Positions 44,905-56,195 of a stretch of DNA of 64,000 nt are shown here, one piece after another. The translations under genes and the position numbers were made by a program. Within the stretch, counting starts at the first letter, position 1; each line of letters starts with the position of its first letter. This DNA comes from Papiliotrema nemorosa. Its lineage: Eukaryota > Basidiomycota > Tremellomycetes > Tremellales > Rhynchogastremaceae. The notes beneath the pieces were generated by a model. It ran no database searches. It was not told the DNA's origin and saw only the letters and a list, made by a program, of their open reading frames with translations. The DNA lies in NCBI GenBank assembly GCA_032158125.1, contig JASKOT010000007.1:434001-498000 (forward strand), written 5' to 3'.

Positions 44905-46769
44905 TCACCTATGCACTGACGCACTGGGAGCAGTGGAAGCTACAGCGGTCCTATCTGCTTCACTCTCAACTACCAGTATCCTCTTCAAGACTGCCAAGAC
45001 CGCCCGACAAGCTCTGGTCCATTGTTCCTCGCCACTTGCATCGTGGTCCCTTTTGCCGTCCTTCGACTGATCCCTTTCCGCGCTCCCGGTCGATGAGCCT
45101 AGACCCATGATGGACATGGAGGACAAGGTCGGCATCTGCATGGCTGATATACCGGGTAGCTTGATAGAATGACCAGATATGCGGTCTTTGCGTATTCTCC
45201 ACATGAGCGGCAGATCCAGGGAAAAGAAGGTGAGTCAGCTTACTCTATATTCCCGACTCCCCAGCCACGATCTTTCACTCGCCCAAATTCGACTAGCTGC
45301 CTGAGTAGCTCTAATAGGGAGACCAGGGCGTGATTAAACCTCCTGTTCTGTAACAGCCTGGCGGGTGATAAATCAGAAGAGGCGTATCTACGATGAGCTG
45401 CTGACTTAACGCGGCGGAGAGACCTCACAATTCGTAGCTGCCTTTATTAGGCGGCAGCTCATCGATCTTGGAGAAAGACCCCAAGGGGCATATCTTGTAC
45501 CTGATGATGAGTTTCTGTATATACAGATGCCACCCTTGACCCACCCAGCAAATACACATCCCACTTTGACGGCGATCCTGTCTATGCACAAGGCTACTAA
45601 TCCCCAAGCCGCGTTGATCTCGTCCCAATCGACGATGGGTCTCCCGCCTAATCTCAACCCATTGATCGTGCCCACTGTCAATCCGCCTTTGCCCATGCCG
45701 GACACACCACCCGTAGAGGACGTTTCGAGCGGGATATGACCTATCTGGAATGCGTCATTGTACACATTTGTCGATTCCAAATGTGCCAAGAGGGATTGAG
45801 AGAGGAGTAACCTCGTCTTTGCACTACAGAGAGTCTCGTCCAGATGTCTAAGCTCTGTCGATATCTCCGCGTGGTGCAACAAGAACCTGTCTCATAAGTC
45901 CACGGCCCTCTATATGTACTCACTCTTCCTCTTGACGCGCTTGTTCCTCTTCTTCCCGCTTTATCCTTGCTTCTTGCTGTCTCGCACGCTCCAACTCCCT
46001 CTCTTTATCCTCTAATACCTTCTTCAATCTCTCTTCCTCCTTCTCCAACTCTTGCTTCCGCCTTACAAGCTCATCCCATTCTTCCTCCGTCCCTTCTATA
46101 TCATACATCCCCAACCCCTCTTCTGCATCCACATCCCCCTTGACGGTCCGTGTGTCCCTCTTGCCCTTTTTACCTAGATTCTCACGATTTCTCACTATAC
46201 CTTTCTGAAATTCTATATACGCGTCTCGTTCCCTACTCAACTCTTCGAGCTCTTTCTGCAGTTCCGCTTGTAGTGACGTGGTACATTCCGTACATAACGG
46301 ATGTGATACCGGCGTCTTGGACGACAAGATCGCATGTAGATTCGCAGTGAGATCATTATCCTCCAGTCCTATCGCGGCTGGATGTTGTTGTACAGATGGA
46401 CCAGAATTTGATCGTGATTGTATCGGTCGGGAGGAAGTCGGGATGATGCTATCGGATAGTAGGATGAAGGATTCCGCAACGGATTTAGAGGACGATGGAC
46501 CGGAAGGAGGCATCGGGACCCCATTGTTTGACGCCCATATTTCGGCTCCTTGACGAGAAGAAGGCGGTAGATATGCTAATTTGGCTGTGGGAGGGAGAGG
46601 TGATGGGGTAGACGGGCCGGGAAGAGCTGAGGTGAGGAGTGAGTGGGATGAGGGCGAGAGGTTGGTGATGGACGGGTCGAGCACCAGTGGCTGTACGTCA
46701 GTCCTTCATTCATATGACATCGACTTTGCGCACCTGATGGCATCTCTGACAGGTATCTCCGTCGTCCAT
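44905..46769 (-). CDS. ATG6: Atg6/Vps30 (Beclin 1), PI3-kinase complex subunit
   Basis: Atg6/Beclin 1 is the core subunit of the Vps34 class III PI3-kinase complexes for autophagy and vacuolar sorting. A 36-nt first exon encodes MDDGDTCQRCHQ, followed across a short intron by PLVLDPSITNLSPSSHSLL, the zinc-type N-terminus of the family. An intrinsically disordered region follows. A coiled coil runs from about TECTTSLQAELQKELEELSR to ARQQEARIKREEEEQARQEEE. The evolutionarily conserved (ECD/BARA) domain contains LLLSQSLLAHLESTNVYNDA, FQIGHIPLET, INAAWGLVALCIDRIAVKVG and YKICPLGSFSKIDELP. It ends TACRAVLAVLKRILV-like helix and SASVHR; stop at 44905. Start ATG 46769. At least six exons. It is divergent from BNA4 across 319 bp. 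Confidence 0.92.
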
Positions 46770-46873
46770 GATGAACGATACACCTGCTAGAGTCGTCGAA
46801 GAGAGTTGATGAGAGTGATCTTCCTGGTGGACAAGGCCCCGGCTAAGCGCGGTGTGTGACCGAACCGCGGGTG

Positions 46874-46936
46874 ATTACAAATGGCCATCGAAACTTTGTA
46901 ATGTCACGTGAACACTTTTCTAATGTTTATTACAAA
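46874..46936. promoter_or_regulatory. Triplicated ATTACAAA octamer with E-box, ATG6/BNA4 promoter
   Basis: ATTACAAA occurs at 46874-46881 and 46929-46936, and its reverse complement TTTGTAAT at 46895-46902. CACGTG lies at 46905-46910 between them. The first two copies form a perfect inverted repeat around a 13-bp spacer. Three copies in 63 bp of a 319-bp divergent promoter is unlikely to be chance, but the binding protein is unknown. Confidence 0.5.
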
Positions 46937-47088
46937 AACATTTCTAATCTGCCGAGATGACGTGAGGTGAGATTGGTGAGATTTCAGCCCGTCGATCATC
47001 GGTAGACTCAACTTTCAACTCTTCAGCAATCCTCGACAGATGATCGCTTCCTCGTTCTTGATCCGTTGAATCGATTCGATCACCCATT

Positions 47089-48985
47089 ATGACTGGAGAA
47101 AGACCTAGAAAAGCGCTGATCGTCGGCGGAGGTCCCGTAGGCGCTCTGACAGCTCTGTCATTACATCGCCGAGGTTGGTCTGTGGAATTATGGGAATCTC
47201 GACAAGATCCTCGTGGAAAGGACGAACGAATCACCAATCTCCGTTCGATCAATCTGGCCATTTCTTCTCGGGGATTAGAAGCTCTACGCAGTGTCGACCC
47301 CTCGTTAGGTGCGTTGATACATGATCAAGGGGTGGATTGATGTTGACTTGTCAGCCGAGCAGTTTTTGGATGAAGCGATACCTATGAAAGGGCGAATGAT
47401 CCACCATCCCACATCTTCCAATGGGGACAGGGAAGAATCTCAACTGTACGATCCGAAACGTGGTCAATGTATAAATTCCATCTCGAGACCGATCTTGAAC
47501 CAACGTTTGCTCGAATCTCTGCCAAGGGAAATTGACATTCGGTTCGAGACAAAACTGGCCAAGGTCGATTTCGAAGCTAGAACCGCTTGGGGAGGCTCTT
47601 CGGCCAAGGGAAAGCAGAGACCAGGACAGGAGGACGATGATGGTGCGATAGCGTCCTCTTCCAAAGACTCGAAAGAGGACACCACGGCGAAGAAGAGGAG
47701 AATAGAGGTAGAGGTAGATGAGGAAGGTACGAAATTCGACCTGATTATCGGTTGCGATGGAAGTTGGAGTAAAGTCAGAACAGAGATGATGCGTATAGAA
47801 AGGTCAGCTTTCTATTCCGCAACTGACCCAAGCTGACGAGGCAGAATGGACTTTTCACAATCTTTCATCCGGCATGCGTATATCGAACTGCACATGCCGC
47901 CGGATCCGTCTAAACCCGGTGGATATGCCATTGATAAAAATCACCTACACATTTGGCCTCGACACTCGTTCATGCTCATCGGTCTGCCTAACAAGGTGAG
48001 TTGTCACTCAAGATCTGGCATAAAACCATGCCCAAACTAACGGCAGGACGGATCGTTCACGTTAACCCTGTTTCTGCCATTCGCATCGTTGGAGAGTATA
48101 AACACGAGGGATGATGCCACGCAATTCTTCAAGACCAACTTTCCAAGTGCTCTGGAGATCGTAGGAGAACAACTGATCGATGATTTTGAGAAGAATCCGA
48201 GAGGTAACCTCGTCACCATCAATGTGAGTAAACTTTTTCCATGTGGCCATGGTCGCTAATGATAGGTCACCCCTTCAGCGTGGGCATCACATGGTCTACT
48301 GCTGGGTGATGCTTCACACAGTATGGTCCCGTCAGTCTTCCCACCTGTTCGCATGTTCAGGCTGACGAGCAGGTTCTACGGACAAGGTCTAAACTGCGGA
48401 TTGGAGGATGTTCGAGTGCTCAATTCTTACCTTGAGCGACACCACATTTCATCCACCACCACTTCCGATATAGGCGAAACGGACGAGGATCTCGCTGCTG
48501 CTCTCAAGGAGTACTCTACCGATCGACATCAAGATCTCACTGCCATCTGCGAATTGGCCCTTCAAAACTAGTACGTCTCTTGAACCCTTATAAACTCGCC
48601 CTGCTCTCCGTACCGACAGGGTCACCACTGTAGAAATGTGAATCCGAGACTAACGTTCAGTACGGAAATGCGATCACACGTCTTGTCACCCCTCCATCAC
48701 CTCCGTCGAACACTCGATTCATTCTTATCCTCCCTTATTCCATCCCGATCTACCGCTACACTAAGTCTGGACAAACCGTTCCCTACGGCCAAGGTACAAG
48801 GCTGGACGAGTCTATACGAGATGGTCACTTTCCGTCCTGATGTTGGGTACTCTGAAGCGCTGAGGAGGGAGAACTGGCAAAAGGACGTGATTGGGAGGAT
48901 AGCATGGACGGGGGGTGTGGGACTGGTGACCGGTCTAGGAGTCGCAGGGTGGTTTGGCGTGCAAAGGTACTTTAGACATAGATAG
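47089..48985 (+). CDS. BNA4: Kynurenine 3-monooxygenase
   Basis: Bna4/KMO hydroxylates kynurenine to 3-hydroxykynurenine (FAD, NADPH, O2) in the kynurenine route to NAD, on the outer mitochondrial membrane. Start [20 protein letters not shown] contains the GxGxxG FAD motif. The intron after DPSL (GTGCGT donor, TTGTCAG acceptor) joins to [17 protein letters not shown], typical of KMO. Further motifs: [30 protein letters not shown] (FAD/DG motif), [40 protein letters not shown] (GD motif), and C-terminal helix [17 protein letters not shown], probably the membrane anchor. A 45-residue charged insert ([14 protein letters not shown]...[10 protein letters not shown]) sits before the DG motif and is not typical of KMO. 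Seven exons; TAG 48983-48985. It converges with the GPAT gene. Confidence 0.95.
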
Positions 48986-49133
48986 AGCCATATAAGGTAT
49001 TCTGTGTCACAGCGTAAGCGACCAGAATGCATAGCCAATCTACCATCTTGCCGTACAGTCATGAGTGGACGTTGAAATCCTTCGCAATCTACCTCTCTTT
49101 CCTCGCGTCAATTCCTCCTCAACCTCTATTTCG

Positions 49134-51686
49134 TTATTCCTGATCCTTCTCGAAACCTTTGCGCATGGTCAACCTCTGCACCCCTTCATCGTCTTCTTTT
49201 GGTAAAGGGACTGTCGACCCCGTCGGACTCTTCCCATCAGGCCCCAAAGCCGCCAAATCTCTGTACGACCTCCCCGTCCTCCTTTTACCTCTAGGTGACC
49301 CTGGCCCTCCTGCACTACCACCTCCTCGTCTCGTATCGATGATAGCGAGAACATCATCATAATCCACATCAGCATCAATCTCCTCGTCGTCCGATTCTGC
49401 CGGACTGGTAGGTGCCGTAGAAGGTTCTGACCGTGTTCTGTCCATCTTTGTACCGCTCCAAACGGATTGACCGACCGAGGCACTTCTCGACCAACCGAAT
49501 ATCCTCTCGTCGAGCCATAACATCGGATGGGAAAGGACAGACGAATCGGCAGTTTGGGATTTTCGAGTAAACATGCCTGGATTTCGACCAGTTTGAGGTA
49601 CAGTCGCCGAAGGGAGGATTCGAGCCTATCTGTCAGCTCTGGACAGGCTCCGGTTTGCGTGACTGACCTGATCGAAATTTGCATATAACTGCGGTCCAAA
49701 CTCATCAATGACATCGCTCAACTCGTTTGATAAGCCTTCGCGCATCACGCGCAGCTTGTTGACTTCTCGTTGGTTGCCCGGCCACAGACTGAGGAAGAGC
49801 GGTCTGAGCGATTTTGCGACATCCATACCTGCCTCTCCAAATTTGAGGGCCGAGTATCCCAGACTGGGAAGCGCGCACATGAGTATCAGTGGTAGGTACC
49901 GCCTCCATTCCGGGAAAAGGTCGTATTTGAAGACGACGATAGTGGCGATCGCGGTGTAGCCCAGGTAGAGCAGCGGCACAACCGCCAGAGAGACGAGCAC
50001 TTTCCATGTCGCTAAAACATCTCGACCTTGAATTTTGACTGTCGATGCGGCAAGTGCTTCCTTGGCCTTTTGATGTGAGATCGTCTTGGCAAGAATAAAC
50101 ACCGGGGCGTGAAGGATGACACCGGGAAGACTGAGCATTCCCCACCATAGGAGCAGTCCAGTACGATAGACGAGCAGGAGGGCAGCTTTGAATGACCTGT
50201 TTGACGCCCGTTCAACTTGATGATCGGCAATACCCATATCTCGTAGGAGTCGGTTGTACGCGATGACCCGTTTTCGTAGCTCGATGATACGCGGTTCGTG
50301 TTGATAGTGCAGGTATCCCTCCATGAATCGTTTGCTCAGCTCGACGACTTGGCCAAGGGTGAGGTGTTGACCCGGCACTCGGTAGAGACGTCGCGCCGCT
50401 TGGATGACCTAGAGATGAGCTTGGCCCCTATCGAAGGACTTCTATCCTGCCCACCTGCATAGTCTCCCAATCCGGAGCTCGGAGAGTCACAGCTCGCAGC
50501 CCATCATGAACCTGCTCCAAGAGTTTCCCACATGCTTCTCGTTTGTTCGACCCTCCCTGCTTGAATTGTTCCACCAGGGTTTGGTCGACAGAGATTGGCG
50601 GGCCGAATTCGATGACCGCTCGAGATCTGAATTTATGAGGGTGGAAGTATGATAAACCGACTGGGACTAGTTTGACATCGAGGTCTGGATGAGCCGCCAT
50701 GGCTCCAAGAGCCATGATGGAGAAACCAGCTTTGAGAGGGAGGAAATCGGTTCGATCGTGAGATCCTCCTGCCCCGTCAGCTGTATCAGAGTTCTGCACG
50801 CACCTTCAGGGAAGATCCCGATTGTTCCTCCTTCCTTCAACCGCTGGAAGACGGCTCCATAGGTGTCCTCTTGCTCCACATGAGGCAAGACCTTGTACTC
50901 CAATCCATCCTTTACTTCCGACTCTGACCTGACTTTTCCAGAGGCCTTGACATTCTTGTCACCTCCTTTTGACGGGACGACAAATTCAGTCTTCAATTTG
51001 AGTTCGGTATCCGATACGACCTCTTCCACCGTTGCCGAGGCGTACCCGGCGGATTTGGGCAGGACCAATTGTGAGCGGGGTTTGACTTGAGAGGTGAACT
51101 TTGTATCTATTCCGGTGATGACGAGTGGGGAAGAGTCAGAGAGGATGATTCGGCCCGCTCCAGCCTTGGCATAATCTGCGGCTCGAGACACGGGAACTGG
51201 ACATTAGACAGATTCAGTCATCCAGGGGACCACTTACTACTGTCCATGAGACGAGCTACGAATCCGATGAATTTCCGGTCCATACTCTAAGTGTCAGCTC
51301 GACACGTGCGGTATCAAGTGCTCACCTTGGCAGCTGTCAAGATGGACACTCTCCTATAGGCTTCCTTCCTGACCTCTGAGAAGAGCAGTAGAGGGTCCAA
51401 GAACTGATTGGCGTGAGGCCCACAAATGAACAAGACGGGTCCATCTTTAGGGATATTGAATGCTCCTCGAGGTCGGATCTCCCTGAAAAAGATGTTGATC
51501 ACGAATCGCCAGAAGATGAGGACCAGGTCGTCTGTAGATAAGCTTCTGGTCACTCTGCACGTGATGGATGGATCGAGATTAGATTACAAGCTGAGTATAG
51601 CTGCCAGGACAGCGAGTGCGAGGCGTGGATGACGCGTGGATGGGTGAGTGAGTGAGCGGGAACTCACAAGCTAGACCTGCCGCCAT
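49134..51686 (-). CDS. GPT2: Glycerol-3-phosphate 1-O-acyltransferase (Gpt2/Sct1 type)
   Basis: This ER enzyme acylates glycerol-3-phosphate to lysophosphatidate, the first step of glycerolipid synthesis. A 19-nt first exon (MAAGLA plus one base, 51686-51668) is followed by a 136-nt intron and YDLVLIFWRFVINIFFREIRPRG (membrane segment). Acyltransferase motifs: GPHANQFLDPLL, SMDRKFIGFVARLMDSIPV, the IGIFPEGGSHDRTDFLPLKAG block (EGGSHDRT), and LVPVGLSYFHPHKFRSRAVI. C-terminal membrane spans follow (LLLVYRTGLLLWWGMLSLPG; VLVSLAVVPLLYLGYTAIAT; LPLILMCALPSLGYSAL). The tail has acidic and Ser/Pro-rich segments (PSTAPTSPAESDDEEIDADV) and ends TMRKGFEKDQE at 49134. Sct1 and Gpt2 cannot be told apart here. 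Divergent from TIM22. Confidence 0.93.
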
Positions 51687-51931
51687 GATAGCGAGTGGTA
51701 GAATGGGCCTCCTATCTGCACTGCGCTATGGTGCTGCTGCTATGGGAACGATGAAAGGAAGAGGTATAGGATGAAGGGGATGATCAGAAGGGTGCTGCTC
51801 CCCACCAAAACGGTCGTCCATGACGGGTCCCACACACCTGGAGTCCCACACTCAACCCATTTGATTCCGCTTAAAAGTTCAACACAACCTATAGCTCATA
51901 GTCACAGTCCCATACAACACCTCCATCCACC

Positions 51932-52527
51932 ATGAACGCTCCCATGCCGCTGCTGGCGCCGATATACCTACCAGGACAAGAACCCATTCCGCCAGGAATC
52001 AGTCCAGAGGAGATTGACGCGTACCGTCAAGCGATGGTCTACCAAAAGTACATGGGTTACATCCCCGAATCATGCCCTTTCAAAGTGGTCTTGGCCGGTG
52101 GAGGTGGATTCGTCCTCGGTGGTTTCTTCTCCCTCATGTCGGCTACTTTTGCGTATGAAGATCCTCTCACCAGGGCATCGACAGTCATGGCGAATAAAGG
52201 GACGAAAGCACAGACCATGTACGTAATGAAGGAGATGGGGAGGAACATGTGGTCGAGCGGAAGGGGTTTCGCAAAGGTCGGAATGTTGTTTTCAGGTTTC
52301 GAATGCGCTATAGAGAGTGTAAGTGGTGTAAGTCACCGGGAGTCAATGCTCATGTCATGCAGTATAGGGCAAAGAACGACTATGTGAATGGTATCGCGGG
52401 AGGCTTCTGTGCCGGCGCATTCTTGGCTAGGAATTCGGGATTATTAGGGACACTAGGTGGAGGAGCGGCATTCTCTGCGTTCTCCGGAGCCATCGAGTGG
52501 TATTTGCGTAAACCGCCAGCAGAGTGA
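51932..52527 (+). CDS. TIM22: Mitochondrial inner-membrane translocase subunit Tim22
   Basis: Tim22 is the channel subunit of the carrier translocase that inserts multi-spanning proteins into the mitochondrial inner membrane. The product is 183 residues in two exons, 51932-52318 and 52363-52527. It starts [19 protein letters not shown], then has four helices in the Tim17/22/23 pattern: [56 protein letters not shown] and [20 protein letters not shown], with Gly-rich packing motifs. The conserved Cys before the first helix (ESCPFKVV) is present. The C-terminus is [11 protein letters not shown] is the first after CACC. Length and topology match Tim22 better than Tim17 or Tim23. Divergent from the GPAT gene, with 245 bp between starts. 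Confidence 0.94.
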
Positions 52528-53083
52528 GTATACACGACCCAGGCTGAAAAGGTCTCATTGCTCATTTGTCGCAGCGAAATATAATGGCACCACAAAGTAA
52601 TTTCAATAGACCTCCCCGACAACTCTAGGAAGAGACACTGCTCTTGTTGTATGCATCTACTGGACACACTGCTCGCTGTCTCTGTCTCTGGAACTCGGCA
52701 TGCGAAGTCTTGCAACCTCGGTGTAGACGCCGAAGCCGGCCGCTTCCGCCTGGCTCCATTTATTCATTGAACCCCTTCTCTTCCTTCCTCTGCTCAAATT
52801 GACTTGTTCTCTCATAGCCTGGGTATTTGTTGATCCTATTGGTCAATTCCAAGTCGATTCACCCTGCCAATTGTTGACATCCTGCTTCCTTGAGCCCATA
52901 GTGAGAGGTGGTGGGTGGCGAGTACCCCTCCCTCCCCCCCCTTCGGCTAAGCGCGTTAAACGAGGTCTCGAGATCATTCATTCAGATTTACTCTTCTCGT
53001 CTTTCTGCTCGTTGCCATCCATCTATACACGTATCCCAGCAAAGCCTTCTCGCAGATCCCATCGATCCAGCTCGCCCAGACGT
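52528..53083. other. TIM22 to F-box/LRR intergenic region
   Basis: This 556-bp interval has no gene I can support. The open frame that reaches back from the F-box gene here looks like 5' UTR (no coding character before ATG 53084). A pyrimidine-rich C run (CCTCCCCCCC) lies near 52930. Confidence 0.5.
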
Positions 53084-56001
53084 ATGCAAACGATACCTCA
53101 ACTACCCATCGAGGTCCTCTCGCACATTACAGCTCTCATCTCTCCACCTTACCACCCTGTTCCCGACGAAGACGAAGCAGAATCTTCCACTCCACCCGAC
53201 TACATCCTAGACGCTCTCGACCCGCATCCTATACCCCCTTATGGACCTATAAACACCATCGCCGCCTTTTCACGATCCTCACACGGGCTACTAGAAGCGA
53301 GTAGACCATGGTTATGGGAGGATGTGGATGTTAGGTCAGGAAGAGGATGGTTGGCAGTGGTCAATGCACTCACAGAGGAAGTGGCGGATCAACCACCCAT
53401 CCCACTGTCGCTACTAGCAGAGGATGCCGCTTTGACGGCGCAAAAGGAGTTTCCCATCCCACTACATCCTCACCCAGGGGGCATACCCCTTTCTCCGATC
53501 TCACCGGAAGCTCAACTTTTGCCCGAACTCGAGCCAATGGCGCAGAATGCGGGTCAGGATCAGTCATCACACGAATTGTACGCCTCGGCCTCGTCGTCTG
53601 GCGCTATTCAACAGCCTGGACCGAGCCTGATTGGGCTTCATACCAATGAAGAATACTTTGATCCCTCTGCACCACATCGACCCTTCTCCCCGTGTCTCCT
53701 CACTCCTCCCGGATCAAGAAACTCATCCCCTCGACCCGACCTGATCCGTCATCACACCCTCACACCTACGTCTTCTCAAGCTGGACGAGACTATTCTCCA
53801 GCCTCGAGCGGCTCTGAGGCTTCGCATCCTGGTCTGTCACGTCACAACACCATCACCGCTTCACTTCCCCTTGCATTTGCAAATTCTCGCGCGGCCGCTG
53901 CAGCACGTCTTCGTGGACGGTCCAGATCTCCTCGTCGATCGGTCGGCTTTGACACAGAGGGCATTTCAGCCGTTCTAGAGCGGTCTAGATCGGCCAGCGC
54001 ACATGGATCCGTTAGAATTTCCAGCACCGGAACATGGCCCAAGCGGTTTCCGCTGGAAAGGCGGCGATCAAGTTTGTCAAGGGCGAGAACCATGTCGGAT
54101 GGCGGATATGAGGAAGACGATGAAGCAGAGGAAGAAGATGATGTAGTGTCTGAATTGGCCCCGTTGACGCCGTCAAAGGTCCAATCGATCCTTTCTCCAA
54201 CGAGGACCGATCTGACCTTCGACGAGTCGCAGTCCAATTGCAACCCGGAGTTGCTGCCACCTCCTGGACCATACATCCGACATCTCAGTTTCAACAATTT
54301 CAGGACTATAGGCAGCGGTAGGACGCAGGATGAGGCTGTGAGAGGGAGATTTGTGACTGCCGGCAGGATGGAAGGGGTCATCAAGGTGAGCATTGAACGA
54401 AGCTCTTGGGCTAATTTTTCCAGAACTGTCCAAACTTGATCTCCGTCTGCCTGACAGAATACGTCGACTCATCACTCTCCTTCCCTGTCATCGAAGACCT
54501 ACTCTTCCGTGGTTATCGACAACCCAAAGCTCCCCGTCGACTGTCTATCACGAACAATAGCAGGGCGCTAAGCCGGCAGCGATCTATCTCTGTCGATCCC
54601 AACCCTTTCTTATCCCCCATGACCACATTGTCGCAGCTCGACCCTCCTCGGCCTGATTACGTGCCGTATGAAGATGAGAATGAATCGGAAAAATGGTTGC
54701 GAAGGAGTAAATTCACACCTCTGCAAGCTCTCGATTTGACGGGTTGCGTCAGTTCCGTGTTCACCAATGCTATCCGAGAGTTCTGTGTCGATTATCTCGA
54801 CCCAGATCATGAAGAACACGAGCATGAAGATCGTGGCAGGAGTCGACATCGTCCGAGCGATGTGCCCAGCTCGACGGAAGACGAGGATGACATCGCTTTT
54901 GCCCGACCGCCAAAGAGAATGTCACGGCGTACACCTCGTTTCTCAGCTATGAAGCGACTATCACTTCGGGCATGTACGACAATGGACCCGCCATTGTTGC
55001 ATGATTTAGTCCTCGCCTTTCCAAACTTGACCCACCTGGACATATCGAATACTCGGGCGCCGACTTCCCTCATTCAGCTCTTGACGGATAATCCTCCTCG
55101 GCATATGCGTTTGGAAGCCCTCAGCTTGGCTCGATGTCCCCGGCTCGATCCTACTGCCATTGTCAACTTTCTCGTGTTATCACCCGTCTGCCGCACCATC
55201 ACTCAATTGAATCTCTACATGAATCCTACTCAATCAAACACCATCACAACTTCGGATCTCGATAGACTGCTCTCTGCGCCTTGCGTCAAATCTGGCCAAT
55301 TGCGGTATCTCGACCTCTCATCGACGGGAATGACGCCCTACCACCTTTCCATCTTCCCTGCTCAACCTCGTCTTCTCAGCTTCGGCCTTTCGCATATACC
55401 TCGACTCGCACTCGCCCCAATCGCCGAGTTCCTCCTTGCTCGTGCGCCGAAAGTGGAGATATTGACTCTATCCGGAACAGCACTGGAGTCTGCTCTCAGT
55501 GGTCGGAACACATCTCTTCAAACCACCATGGAACTCCATGCTCAACTCATCAACCCACTCACCAAAGTCCCCTTCTCCCTCGCTTCTCTCTCCCTCAACA
55601 TGCCTTCTATGGGTCCCGACCTCCGACCGGGAGCGACTCATCTGCGCGTAATCGAACTCAGCTCCCCGATCCGTCGGCTGATTGCTGATGGAGGAAGCGG
55701 AGAATGGAAAGTGGTCAAGTCGAAGGGTGGTAGAGGATGGTACGTCGATACATCGGCAGGATGGATATCCGACCCAGACGATAGAGTTTTACCAGATGGC
55801 AAACTCGCCAAGACGTTTGTGAGGCATCTTCCAACTTATCATCCCAAACGAGCTTGGCTTGCGGGGCTGGCCACTGCCGCAGGACGAGTGGGCAGTGCTG
55901 TAGGCTGGCATTCACGCAAGATGGAGATTGTCAGAGGTTTCGGGATGCTAGGTCGGGAAGAGGGTATGGCGGGTGTCGGCGGTTTCGCCTTTGACGAGTA
56001 G
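53084..56001 (+). CDS. F-box and leucine-rich repeat protein
   Basis: The N-terminus MQTIPQLPIEVLSHITALIS is an F-box, the SCF Skp1-binding element, with SRPWLWEDVDV completing it after an acidic insert. A long disordered region follows with Ser-rich and Arg-Ser motifs (RSRSPRRSVGF) and an acidic stretch. Leucine-rich repeats then run to the C-terminus: YIRHLSFNNFRTIG, NCPNLISVCLTEYVDSSL, LQALDLTGCVSSVFTNAI, LTHLDISNTRAPTSLIQLL, LEALSLARCPRLDPTAIV, QLNLYMNPTQSNTITTSDL, QLRYLDLSSTGMTPYHLS and VEILTLSGTALES. One intron (about 54387-54421) separates IK from NCPNLI; otherwise the frame is uninterrupted for about 960 residues. By family it would be a substrate receptor of an SCF ubiquitin ligase; the target is unknown. 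TAG at 55999-56001. Confidence 0.88.
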
Positions 56002-56195
56002 ACGGACTGCTTGGTAGTGCGTGTCCGAGCTGTTTCAGGTTGGGCTCTTGTTTGTACTCGTACCGTATAATGCTTACATGTATCATAGACATAGCGCCGC
56101 TCGCCTCCATCATGGCAAATGACGTGTCCTGGGCAAATGCAGTACAAGCTATATGTAATACAACCACCAAGCCTTTCTCCCCCATTAGTCATTCA

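Noticed and set aside
46905..46910. CACGTG upstream of ATG6 as a TFEB-like autophagy element
   Set aside because: A six-base palindrome is common, and no such fungal autophagy regulator is established; kept only as part of the composite motif cluster.
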